A DNA stretch of 64,000 nt, from NCBI GenBank assembly GCA_019638395.1, contig JAHBTX010000005.1:1-64000 (forward strand), written 5' to 3'. Each line of letters starts with the position of its first letter. Within the stretch, counting starts at the first letter, position 1. A program made the translations under genes and the position numbers. This DNA comes from Cyclobacteriaceae bacterium. GTDB taxonomy: Bacteria > Bacteroidota > Bacteroidia > Cytophagales > Cyclobacteriaceae. Positions 17,161-25,577 of this stretch are shown in pieces. The notes below the pieces were generated by a model, which worked only from the letters and a program-made list of their open reading frames with translations, was not told the DNA's origin and made no database searches.

Positions 17161-18420
17161 ATGTCACACTGGAAAATCAAACTCTCGCTCTTTCTCAATT
17201 ATTTTGTATTTGCTATACTGTTAAATAGTGTGGGCACTGTAATTCTGCAGGTGCAAGGTAATTACGGTGTAACCGAATCGGCTGCCAGTGTACTGGAAGC
17301 CTTTAAAGATTTGAGTATTGCAGCTGTTTCATTTCTGGTGGCGAGTTACATCACCCGGATCGGGTATAAAAATGCTATGCTAATTGCCTTATCACTTGTA
17401 ACACTGGCTTGTGTGGCTATGCCTTCACTACCCAATTTTACCATGACCAAAGTTTTGTTTGCTGTAGTCGGAGTTTCGTTTGCCTTAATAAAGGTGAGCG
17501 TATATGCCACCATCGGCATTGTAACTGAAAACAAAAAAGAACATGCCAGCTTCATGAATTTTATCGAATCATTTTTTATGATTGGCATTCTTACCGGCTA
17601 TTTTATTTTCGGTGCATTTGTAGATGATGCTCAACCTCAATCTACCAGGTGGCTATCGGTATATTATTTATTGGCGGTTATCTCAGCCGTTGCATTTGCC
17701 TTATTACTCATTACAAAACTGGATGAAAGTTCCGTTCAATCCGCAGAAACAAAGCCCTTGCTGCTCGAGTTTACCGATATGATTAAGCTCGCCATCAAAC
17801 CATTGGTGCTGGTATTTATCATCAGTGCCTTTACTTATGTGTTGATTGAACAGAGTATTATGAGTTGGTTACCCACCTTCAATAATAAAGTACTGAATCT
17901 ACCCACCACGCTAAGTATCCAAATGGCAAGCATTCTTGCAGCAGCAACCGCTCTTGGCAGATTTTCGGCTGGTATTGCATTGCGAAAAATAAATTGGTTT
18001 ATCGTGTTGATGTTGTGTTTAGTGGGCGCAGCATTAATGGTGCTTATCGCCATTCCGTTGGCGCAATCGGCACAAGGGCAACCCGTAACCGGTTGGAGTA
18101 CTGCGCCACTTGCTGCATTTGTGTTTCCGCTAATCGGTTTGTTCATCGCACCCATTTATCCGGCAATCAATTCAGTAATCTTAAGTACACTGCCTGCGCG
18201 CCAACATGGACCGATGGCCGGATTGATTGTAATCTTTTCTGCTTTGGGCGGAACAACTGGCTCTATTATCACAGGCCACATCTTTGAAGCTTACGGTGGC
18301 GAAACTGCGTTCTATTTTTCGTTAGTTCCAATTACAGTACTGGCTATTTGCCTGTTCTTCTTTAACAGGTTGCAGAAAAAATCGGAGGCAGTGATTGAGT
18401 TTGGTGCTGCAACCCATTAA
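17161..18420 (+). CDS. MFS transporter, probable sugar importer
   Basis: A 419-residue inner-membrane transporter with about 12 hydrophobic segments and a central loop around residue 185-205 (TKLDESSVQSAETKP). It resembles the sugar-type major facilitator branch: VASYITRIGYKNAM after TM2 and FVFPLIGLFIAPIYPAINS in TM10. The nearby trehalase (after a toxin-antitoxin pair) suggests uptake of trehalose or a related disaccharide, but this is inference from context. The start is the ATG directly after a small hairpin. Confidence 0.8.
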   Translation: MSHWKIKLSLFLNYFVFAILLNSVGTVILQVQGNYGVTESAASVLEAFKDLSIAAVSFLVASYITRIGYKNAMLIALSLVTLACVAMPSLPNFTMTKVLFAVVGVSFALIKVSVYATIGIVTENKKEHASFMNFIESFFMIGILTGYFIFGAFVDDAQPQSTRWLSVYYLLAVISAVAFALLLITKLDESSVQSAETKPLLLEFTDMIKLAIKPLVLVFIISAFTYVLIEQSIMSWLPTFNNKVLNLPTTLSIQMASILAAATALGRFSAGIALRKINWFIVLMLCLVGAALMVLIAIPLAQSAQGQPVTGWSTAPLAAFVFPLIGLFIAPIYPAINSVILSTLPARQHGPMAGLIVIFSALGGTTGSIITGHIFEAYGGETAFYFSLVPITVLAICLFFFNRLQKKSEAVIEFGAATH

Positions 18421-18501
18421 TGCCAAATGTGTTAAGCCTCGTTTCTATCTTTGCGTTTGATCCAATAAAAAGCGATTTTAGAGAATTATTTTAAAAAGAT
18501 T

Positions 18502-18705
18502 ATGGTAATTGAGCGCACAAAGAAGGAAATAATAATAAGGCTGCCTTCAGATATTGATACGGAAGGACTCCAAAACTTAATAAATTACTTGGTTTATAAA
18601 GAAGCTACCGATAAGTCGCAAGCAAAGCAGGCAGATGTAGATAAATTAGCCAAAGAGATTAAGAAAGGCTGGTGGAGTAAAAATCGGAACCGTTTTATTA
18701 AATGA
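18502..18705 (+). CDS. small antitoxin-like protein preceding a PIN toxin
   Basis: A 67-residue protein with a predicted N-terminal beta strand (EIIIRLPSDID) followed by a helix (LQNLINYLVYKEATDKS) and a basic C-terminus (KKGWWSKNRNRFIK). Its stop overlaps the start of a PIN-domain gene by four bases (ATGA). Size, order and overlap are those of a VapB-like antitoxin, and similar small proteins precede PIN genes in other Bacteroidota. The sequence alone does not show a recognised DNA-binding fold. Confidence 0.7.
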   Translation: MVIERTKKEIIIRLPSDIDTEGLQNLINYLVYKEATDKSQAKQADVDKLAKEIKKGWWSKNRNRFIK

Positions 18706-19151
18706 AAATAATTGTTGACTCCAACATAATTTTCAGCGCACTATTACGCACTCATACAACTTACGGGCAAATCATTTTCAATTCAAAAGGGATTTTTGAC
18801 TTCTATAGCGCTCAATACATGCGCGCAGAAATTCAAAGGCACTGGGCTAAGCTTTTGAAAATCTCGAAGCTCTCGGATCAACAACTTGAAGAATCTTATT
18901 ACTCTATACTCACAAATATTACTTTCATCAATGAAGAAATTATTCCTTCAAGCACGTGGAAAAAATCTGAAATACTTACATTGGGAATAGACCTTGATGA
19001 TACAGATTTTGTTGCTTTGACGATTCATTTAAAAGGAAAGCTCTGGACCGGTGATAACACACTTCGTGATGGCCTTAAAGGAAAGGCCTTTAAAAATGTA
19101 TTAACAACGAAAGAAATTTTAAAACTCTGGGCAAAGAAAAAAGAAATCTAA
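18702..19151 (+). CDS. PIN domain toxin (putative RNase)
   Basis: A 149-residue single PIN domain. Acidic metal-binding residues are in place: the N-terminal IIVDSNI (Asp6), a central Glu in MRAEIQRHW, the IDLDDTDFVALTIHLKG segment, and the C-terminal WTGDNTLRDGL. PIN proteins of this size coded behind a small antitoxin are ribonuclease toxins that cut tRNA or mRNA. The gene ends four bases before the trehalase start, so the module separates a transporter from its probable catabolic enzyme and may be co-transcribed with it. Confidence 0.85.
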   Translation: MKIIVDSNIIFSALLRTHTTYGQIIFNSKGIFDFYSAQYMRAEIQRHWAKLLKISKLSDQQLEESYYSILTNITFINEEIIPSSTWKKSEILTLGIDLDDTDFVALTIHLKGKLWTGDNTLRDGLKGKAFKNVLTTKEILKLWAKKKEI

Positions 19152-19155
19152 CTAT

Positions 19156-20649
19156 ATGCCCGTACAGCTCCATACCTCCCCTCATACTTTGCAACTGCTT
19201 TTCGAAGCTGTACAGCTTCAAAACATCTTTGAAGATGGCAAAACATTTCCCGATTGTTTGCCCAAACGCAGCTTAGCTGAAATTGCCAGCGACTACGAAG
19301 CACAAAAAAATGTGGCCAACTTCGACCTGAAAAAATTTGTGCTGCAAAATTTTTCGTTGCCCGAAGCACCAACCACAACTTATCAAAGTGATTCCAGTCA
19401 TTCAGCAAGTGAACATATTCATGAATTATGGAATGTATTAATGCGGAAACCTGATCAATCGACTGGCGCACTCATTCCACTGCCCCATCCTTACGTGGTA
19501 CCCGGTGGTCGCTTTCGCGAGATTTATTATTGGGATAGCTTCTTCACTTTATTGGGATTAAAAGTTTCTGGTCGCACCGACCTGATTCAACACATGGTGA
19601 AAAACTTTGCTTACCTGATTGATACGGTAGGTTATATTCCCAATGGCAACCGCACCTATTACCTCGGTCGTTCGCAACCACCGTTCTTTGCGCTAATGGT
19701 AAATGTATTGGCTGGCTTAAAAAAGAATATCCTTCCCACCTACTTGCCACAGTTGGAAAAAGAATATAATTTCTGGATGCGTGGCTCAACAGAAGTTACT
19801 GCAACACAACCAGCATTGCATCGGGTGGTACGTATGCCCGATGGTAGTTTACTTAACCGTTATTGGGACGAACACGATACCCCGCGACCTGAATCTTATA
19901 AAGAAGATGTGGAACTTGCCAGACATGCCATTCAAAAACCAGAGGTTTTGTATCGCCACCTGCGCGCAGCTGCAGAATCCGGTTGGGATTTTAGCAGTCG
20001 CTGGTTTAAAGATGAAAATCTGTTTTCCACCATTCACACTACTGAAATTATTCCGGTGGACTTGAATTGTTTACTCTTCTATTTAGAAAAACTTATTTCG
20101 CTGGCGCATCACGAAAGTGGCAACCAAACGCAGGCTACCAAATTTTTACAATTAGCCAACACGCGCAAGGCCGCCATTCGTGCGTATTGCTGGAATGTTG
20201 ATCAAAACTTTTTTGTTGATTATGATTTTGTAGCCCAGCAACAAAAACAAGCGCTTACACTTGCTGCGGTGTTTCCGCTTTACTTTGAGTTAGCCACACC
20301 TGAGCAAGCATTAGGTGTAGAGACAATTTTGGGCACGCAGTTCTTAAGAGCCGGTGGCTTAACCACAACATTATTTAACAGCGGCCAGCAATGGGATGCA
20401 CCCAACGGGTGGGCGCCCTTGCAATGGATGAGCTATAGAGGTTTACTGAACTATGGCTTTGACGAACTTGCCAACGAAATAAAAAACCGATGGCTAAAAA
20501 CCAACGAAAAGGTTTACACCGAAACCGGCAAGATGATGGAGAAGTATAATGTGTATGGCAACCAGGCGGAAGGTGGCGGTGGCGAATACCCAAACCAGGA
20601 TGGCTTTGGCTGGACGAATGGGGTTTATTTGGCGATGCAGGAGTTGTGA
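19156..20649 (+). CDS. trehalase (GH37)
   Basis: Glycoside hydrolase family 37 alpha,alpha-trehalase, which splits trehalose into two glucose molecules. Both signature motifs are present: PGGRFREIYYWDSFF (116-130) and QWDAPNGWAP (about 413-422). The catalytic residues are Asp in SGWDFSSRW (about 275) and Glu in EGGGGEYPNQDGFGWTNG (about 470-487). There is no signal peptide, so it acts in the cytoplasm, like TreF. At 497 residues it is compact but complete. It probably works with the MFS transporter 0.7 kb upstream, from which it is separated by a PIN toxin pair. Confidence 0.95.
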   Translation: MPVQLHTSPHTLQLLFEAVQLQNIFEDGKTFPDCLPKRSLAEIASDYEAQKNVANFDLKKFVLQNFSLPEAPTTTYQSDSSHSASEHIHELWNVLMRKPDQSTGALIPLPHPYVVPGGRFREIYYWDSFFTLLGLKVSGRTDLIQHMVKNFAYLIDTVGYIPNGNRTYYLGRSQPPFFALMVNVLAGLKKNILPTYLPQLEKEYNFWMRGSTEVTATQPALHRVVRMPDGSLLNRYWDEHDTPRPESYKEDVELARHAIQKPEVLYRHLRAAAESGWDFSSRWFKDENLFSTIHTTEIIPVDLNCLLFYLEKLISLAHHESGNQTQATKFLQLANTRKAAIRAYCWNVDQNFFVDYDFVAQQQKQALTLAAVFPLYFELATPEQALGVETILGTQFLRAGGLTTTLFNSGQQWDAPNGWAPLQWMSYRGLLNYGFDELANEIKNRWLKTNEKVYTETGKMMEKYNVYGNQAEGGGGEYPNQDGFGWTNGVYLAMQEL

Positions 20650-20752
20650 TTTTAGTTGAGAGATCCCATATTAAAAGTATATAGGAAATTCTGTTGTCTA
20701 TAGCCCAGCGTTAGCACCAATGCACTATAGAGATAGCATTAACCATTAAGAT

Positions 20753-21460
20753 ATGATAAAAGGAATTAAGAGAAAGGACTATAATGGTTTTGAAGAGGAA
20801 ATACTTTCGATTGTTGGAAGTGTCCAGCATTGCCATGGGTTTGAATTTTTTTGTGAACATATAAATCAAACTTTTGACATTGCAGAGAAAGCTGTTTTGT
20901 TGAATAGTGAAGAGTACAAAGCTTGATTTAAAAGCGAAGATTTTGAAACTAGGCAAAGTATTTATCTTTATGACATTGGACATCAAATCAACACTATCCC
21001 TCTGACTGAAGTACTTCGCAAAGCACAATTTGTAACAATTCACTCTGAGTTTGAAAATACTTGGAAAGAGATAATCCGAATCCACAATCAGTTTCTACCT
21101 AACCGAGAATTTTCATCACTTAACGACAAATTCTTGACTAACAATCACTCAAATCCAAAATGCCTATTAGACAAAGTGGTAACAGAGAATAAAATACTTA
21201 TAAGCTATAACTATCTTAGGAATAAAATTGTGCATCAAAATGCACCGACAATTTCTCCTGAGTACTCCGATTTAAAAAAATATGTTGAATCGGGGGAAAT
21301 TGAAGATTTAAAAATCACTGAGATAGATAACAAGGCAACTTTCACAATTACAAGTAATAAACTCATTAGAAAATATACAGAGAGGATTGTAAAGTTTATT
21401 ACGGACATAGCAGACAAATCATTTTACGACAGGACGCTAACCTTAGAGCACCGAACTTGA
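20753..21460 (+). pseudogene. HEPN-like gene interrupted by an in-frame TGA
   Basis: A continuous frame of 235 codons runs from ATG 20753 to the stop at 21458-21460, broken only by TGA at 20924-20926 (codon 58). Both parts read as normal protein: an acidic N-terminal part (KDYNGFEEEILSIVGSV) and a helical remainder. Near residue 155 it carries YLRNKIVHQNAP, an R-x4-H motif of the kind used by HEPN ribonucleases of toxin and abortive-infection systems. I do not recognise the precise family. A single nonsense mutation suggests recent inactivation; a sequencing error or readthrough remains possible. Re-initiation could also give the 108-residue C-terminal piece from ATG 21134. Confidence 0.6.
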
Positions 21461-21978
21461 CGATCTTTAAGAATAAAATTGATATATATGAGAAAAAGAA
21501 ATTTCTAGTTGTATTAGTACTACTGTTGTTCTTATTTGCAGAATTTAGTACTGCGCAAACCAAAACGGATACAGAAGAATGGATAAAAGAAATTATTGAG
21601 GACCCTGAGTATATGTATAATAAATATCATGCATATCAAATTTATTTTGACAAGGGAAAAATGATTATTAAACAACCTTGGCTGCAAGAAAATATTTATG
21701 AAAGCATTATGCCTTTAAAATCATTGGGCAAAATAAAATTGCAAAAATTAGATGATGGATATAGATTGACTATCAGTTGTACAAATGGAGACTGTATAAA
21801 AGAGGGTAAGTATACAGGTGCCAATTTAAGCGATTATAATTTTATAGCTTACAAGAAGCAAACTGTTATTATGTTTGGTTCTGTATTTGAAAATGATAGC
21901 CTCTCTACAAGATTAAAAAAAGCACTAACTCACCTTGTACAACTGAATGGAGGGAAGTTAATTGAAGAACCTTTTTAA
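21457..21978 (+). CDS. hypothetical secreted protein
   Basis: No family is recognised. The frame begins with TTG at 21457, overlapping the TGA of the preceding HEPN-like gene; no ATG gives a better start. A hydrophobic stretch KKKFLVVLVLLLFLFAEFSTAQ (about 13-34) looks like a signal peptide with cleavage after TAQ, leaving about 139 residues outside the cytoplasm. The mature part is mixed alpha/beta and has two cysteines close together (TISCTNGDCIKEGKY), which may form a disulphide. A YHAYQIYFDKGKMIIKQPW strand region precedes them. It may be part of the same accessory insertion as the broken HEPN gene. Confidence 0.6.
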   Translation: MTIFKNKIDIYEKKKFLVVLVLLLFLFAEFSTAQTKTDTEEWIKEIIEDPEYMYNKYHAYQIYFDKGKMIIKQPWLQENIYESIMPLKSLGKIKLQKLDDGYRLTISCTNGDCIKEGKYTGANLSDYNFIAYKKQTVIMFGSVFENDSLSTRLKKALTHLVQLNGGKLIEEPF

Positions 21979-22073
21979 GATTAAAAGCTTTCTCCATTAT
22001 CTTTCCGACCTGACAGACTAAACTATATTTTTGGATGCAAAGTGATTTCGATTGAAAGTTGAATCAAATTATA

Positions 22074-23300
22074 TCACTTCCTATAAACCCCAATCAACAC
22101 TTCTTCCTTTCCATCAATAACCGGTAAAGGCAATCCAAGTATTTTAGCAATCAGTGGATACACATGAATGTTTTGAAAGGCAGCAACCTTTGAGCCTTTG
22201 TTAATATTAGGTCCCTGTGCATAAAAAATTCCATACATGTCGCGCTCGGTGGCCGGGTCGTAACCGTGCACACCCATTTTGGTTCCCAACTTTGCCTGGC
22301 TTAAAAAACGTGCGCGCGTTCCCTCACGGATATAAAAACCCGGTTGCGCCAGTATCATCACATCGCCCACGCGTGCATGCGTGTAGTTCCATTGTGCAGG
22401 GTAATCTTCCTTCTTTAACACAGTAAAGTTTTTTTCCTGCTGCTTCAGCAAAGTAAACACAGAATCTTTTTTGTGTTGCGAATCAACATACAAATGCATT
22501 TGTGTACCTCCATTTACCAGTCTAATGGTGCGGTCTTTCCGGTTAATCAGTTCATCAACAAAAATAAATGTCTCCTCCTCTACTGGTAACTCTTTCATAC
22601 CATGATCTGAAACCACAATTACATTAACCGGCAAGCGGGTTGCCTTTACACCCGCCATCAACTCGCCCAGCAAGCTATCGGCTCGTAAAACAGCGTGCTG
22701 GGTTTCAATTGCATTCGGACCAAAGTCGTGCCCTTCATGATCGGGAAACGAAAAGTAAAGTGTAATCAGGTGTGGTCGTTCTGCTGCCGGAAGTTTCAAC
22801 CAGTCAATAACCTGTTGCACACGCTTGCGCGGATCAACAGTATCATCAAATGGAAAATAATAATCAGGTCTGCGTTGTTCTTCGCTTAGTTCTGATCCCA
22901 CCCAAAAAAAAGAAGCCGACTTCATGTTGTTCTTTTTGGCCAACTCCCAAAGCGGAACGCCACCATAATATTGAGGATCGACCACCAATTCTTTTTTGCG
23001 CATACCATAAAACTCGTTGCTGGCACGATCGTAAAACGAATTGTCAACCAGCCCGTGGTTACCCGGATTTAATCCGGTAACAATGGAATAATGATTGGGA
23101 AATGTTTTACTGGGAAAAGATGGGATGATGGCTTCGGCCTGCGCGCCATTCGCTATAAACTTCTTAAAGTTTGGTGGATTATAGTTGGCTACATAATCGT
23201 GGCGAAAACCATCGAACGAAACAAGAATAACGTATGGCTTTTCCTGAGCTTGTGCTGAAAGGGAAAACAGCAGGATTGCTTCAAACAAATATTTTCTCAT
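22074..23300 (-). CDS. alkaline phosphatase family ectonucleotide pyrophosphatase/phosphodiesterase
   Basis: A secreted NPP-type enzyme of the alkaline phosphatase superfamily (signal peptide about 1-18). Metal ligands and nucleophile are visible: Asp30 in ILVSFDGFRHDY, Thr66 in SFPSKTFPNHYSIVTG, then FPDHEGHDFGPN and VVSDHGMKELP, and a late His in GVHGYDP. The two zinc sites are therefore complete. Such enzymes hydrolyse nucleotide pyrophosphates or phosphodiesters in the periplasm and release nucleoside monophosphates. It is monocistronic, with a 76-base gap to the divergent DUF985 gene. Confidence 0.93.
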   Translation of the reverse strand: MRKYLFEAILLFSLSAQAQEKPYVILVSFDGFRHDYVANYNPPNFKKFIANGAQAEAIIPSFPSKTFPNHYSIVTGLNPGNHGLVDNSFYDRASNEFYGMRKKELVVDPQYYGGVPLWELAKKNNMKSASFFWVGSELSEEQRRPDYYFPFDDTVDPRKRVQQVIDWLKLPAAERPHLITLYFSFPDHEGHDFGPNAIETQHAVLRADSLLGELMAGVKATRLPVNVIVVSDHGMKELPVEEETFIFVDELINRKDRTIRLVNGGTQMHLYVDSQHKKDSVFTLLKQQEKNFTVLKKEDYPAQWNYTHARVGDVMILAQPGFYIREGTRARFLSQAKLGTKMGVHGYDPATERDMYGIFYAQGPNINKGSKVAAFQNIHVYPLIAKILGLPLPVIDGKEEVLIGVYRK

Positions 23301-23376
23301 AGGGTGCGCGAAGATGATTTTTTTTGTTCAATTCCGCTATGATTTTTATTTCTTTGGATGTTAAAGAATTATTGCC

Positions 23377-23871
23377 ATGCACCCTGTTGAATTCTGGATT
23401 GAACATCTGAGCTTACTTCCTCATCCGGAAGGTGGCTTTTACAAAGAAACATATCGCAGCCCCGAAGAACTTGATCACCGGCAATTACCCCCTCGCTACA
23501 AGGGTGCGCGAAACTTTTCAACGGCCATTTATTTTTTGCTGCGCGCGCAGGATCGCTCGGTATTTCATCGCATTCAATCGGATGAACTCTGGCATTTTTA
23601 TGCCGGCACTACATTATTAATATATGTGTTGACTTCTGACGGATTAAAGATTCATCGGCTCGGGGCCGATCCGTTGCAGGGCGATGCGCTTCAGGTGCTG
23701 ATACCTGCGGGTTGTTGGTTTGGTGCAATTGTAGAAAAACCGGATAGCTATGCCTTATGCGGTTGCACTGTAGCCCCCGGTTTTGACTTTGCAGATTTTG
23801 AAATGGCCGAGCGGGATGAGTTGTTGAAGGCGTTTCCGGATCAGGAAGATATTATAATGAAGCTTACGTAA
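23377..23871 (+). CDS. cupin domain protein (DUF985)
   Basis: A 164-residue cytoplasmic protein of the DUF985 cupin family. The characteristic start LSLLPHPEGGFYKETYRS is at about 12-29, followed by ARNFSTAIYFLL, SVFHRIQSDELWHFYAG (a cupin-like His/Glu set) and the C-terminal CTVAPGFDFADFEMAERDELL. Members bind small ligands in a beta-barrel; no catalytic activity is established. It stands alone between divergent and convergent neighbours. Confidence 0.9.
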   Translation: MHPVEFWIEHLSLLPHPEGGFYKETYRSPEELDHRQLPPRYKGARNFSTAIYFLLRAQDRSVFHRIQSDELWHFYAGTTLLIYVLTSDGLKIHRLGADPLQGDALQVLIPAGCWFGAIVEKPDSYALCGCTVAPGFDFADFEMAERDELLKAFPDQEDIIMKLT

Positions 23872-23894
23872 ACTCAAATTAAGCACAGCGGTTT

Positions 23895-25490
23895 CTAACG
23901 GGAAATCAAAACCTTTTTTACATACCGAATGCCTTGCAACTCATAACTCAAAAAATATAAGCCATTGGCAAGGTGCTGTACATCGAGTCGGGTTTGTTGG
24001 TTCTGTTCAATAGGAATGTAACTTGTTCGACCTATATAATCTTTCATTTCCACTGCAGCAACCGAATGCGGAAGGTAAATCCAATCCTTGGCGGGATTCG
24101 GATAAAAATCTAAGCGCGTCTCTACACCTACCACAGTTTCAATTGTAAGCGCTGCCGTATTGCTATAAACTTCTCCGGCACTATTCGAAACACGCACCGA
24201 ATATAGACCGGCATCAGATGGTTGAGCCGATGAAATGGAATACGTAGCTGCATTTGCAAGATTAATAGCCACATCATCTTTTATCCATTGATAAGAAAAG
24301 GGTTGGGTACCAGATGCTGACACCGAAAATGAAACCACAGCGCCTTCCGAAACTGTTACAGCTTGTGGATGTTCGGTTATAACTGGTGGGTTTGTGGTTG
24401 TATAAACAACTTTATACAAAGCACCCGCCCCGCGACTGAGGTAATACAAATTTCCATCCGGTCCGGTGGTAATCGCTACAGATGAATTACCCACATTATT
24501 ACCAAACAACGATGGTGTGGGTGTGCCCGAAGGATCAAGCGAATAAATCCAATGTGGTGAGCAAAAATCCTGAAAGAAATATTTGCCCACGTATGCAGCC
24601 GGATACGTAGTAACCTGTGGATTAAAAAATGTACCCCCGGTTATTGCACAGCCTGTGGGTTGAGGGCCGCTATGTAAGTATGCGTAAACCGGATTGGTGT
24701 AAGCAGGATTTGTGCTGTTGCCTTCCGCATCGGGCCAACCAAAATTCTTTCCTCCGGTGGTGGCATCATTAATTTCCTCGGCTGAACTCTGGCCTACATC
24801 GTTTACAAAAATTTTTCCGGTTACTGGTTGAATGGCAAACGTGTACGGATTGCGAAGCCCATAAGCCCAAACGCGTTTACGTTGTTCCGATGCCGTTTCA
24901 TTATAAAATGGATTATCCGTGGGCGCGCTGCCATCTTTGTTGATGCGCAAAAGTTTGCCGTGATAAGTATCCAGGTTTTGCGGGTGCGCATTGTTTGCGT
25001 TATCGCCTACAGCTACATATAATTTGCCATCCAAACCAAATGCAAGTGCACCACCGTTGTGGTTAGTGGCACCACTCAGATTATCCAATTCAAGAATAAG
25101 TTGTTCACTTCCGGCAAGTGCCGCATCGCCATTGGCGGTATAGCGCACAATCCGATTGCGAATGGGTGCTGTATTGATGGTGTAATATAAATACACATAG
25201 TTGTTGACGGCAAAGTCCGGGTCGAGCACAATACCAATAAGCCCACGCTCGCCAGAAGCGCTAACGGATGATAATGTAATAAAAGGTGTTGCCAACAATG
25301 AACCGTTTTTAACAACCCGTAACACGCCATTTTGTTGGGCTACAAAAATTCTTCCGTCGGGTGCAAAGGTCATTACGGTGGGCGAACTTATTCCGGTTGC
25401 CACCGGCACGCGCTCAAAACCTGTTGTAAAAGTTTGAGCATTTGCTGAGATACTTACTAATCCTAAAAAAACAAAGAGGGCACTTTTCAT
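23895..25490 (-). CDS. PQQ-dependent sugar dehydrogenase with Ig-like domain and T9SS signal
   Basis: A secreted multidomain protein. It has a signal peptide (about 1-19 from MKSALFVFLG), a six-bladed soluble glucose/sorbosone dehydrogenase-like propeller (about 25-365; GERGLIGIVLDPDF, NHNGGALAFGLDGKLYVAVGD, RNPYTFAIQP), an Ig-like domain (about 370-450) with a YQWIKDD core, and a type IX secretion C-terminal domain (about 455-531, starting FYPNPAKDWIYLP). The NHNGG and RNPYTFA motifs are those of PQQ-binding aldose dehydrogenases. The start ATG at 25490 lies in the loop of a terminator-like hairpin. The longer frame from 25523 is unlikely. It probably acts at the cell surface. Confidence 0.9.
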   Translation of the reverse strand: MKSALFVFLGLVSISANAQTFTTGFERVPVATGISSPTVMTFAPDGRIFVAQQNGVLRVVKNGSLLATPFITLSSVSASGERGLIGIVLDPDFAVNNYVYLYYTINTAPIRNRIVRYTANGDAALAGSEQLILELDNLSGATNHNGGALAFGLDGKLYVAVGDNANNAHPQNLDTYHGKLLRINKDGSAPTDNPFYNETASEQRKRVWAYGLRNPYTFAIQPVTGKIFVNDVGQSSAEEINDATTGGKNFGWPDAEGNSTNPAYTNPVYAYLHSGPQPTGCAITGGTFFNPQVTTYPAAYVGKYFFQDFCSPHWIYSLDPSGTPTPSLFGNNVGNSSVAITTGPDGNLYYLSRGAGALYKVVYTTTNPPVITEHPQAVTVSEGAVVSFSVSASGTQPFSYQWIKDDVAINLANAATYSISSAQPSDAGLYSVRVSNSAGEVYSNTAALTIETVVGVETRLDFYPNPAKDWIYLPHSVAAVEMKDYIGRTSYIPIEQNQQTRLDVQHLANGLYFLSYELQGIRYVKKVLISR

Positions 25491-25497
25491 GCCCTCT
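25475..25497 (-). promoter_or_regulatory. start codon inside a terminator-like hairpin
   Basis: On the minus strand AGAGGGC, then the nine-base loop ATGAAAAGT, then GCCCTCT form a perfect seven-pair stem, followed by TTGTTTTTTTAGG. The loop begins with the initiation codon of the sugar dehydrogenase. The structure looks like an intrinsic terminator and would compete with initiation. Confidence 0.5.
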
Positions 25498-25577
25498 AAG
25501 GTAATAAATGCAAGGTTAAACAAATTGTTATTTAAACGTAGTTAATGGTTATCCAACGAAAACCCAACCTGCCTGAT

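Noticed and set aside
20700-21440. An attC-like pair (AGCGTTAGC and GACGCTAAC) flanking the broken HEPN gene, suggesting an integron cassette
   Set aside because: Only short half-sites match, the core does not fit the attC consensus, and no integrase is seen.
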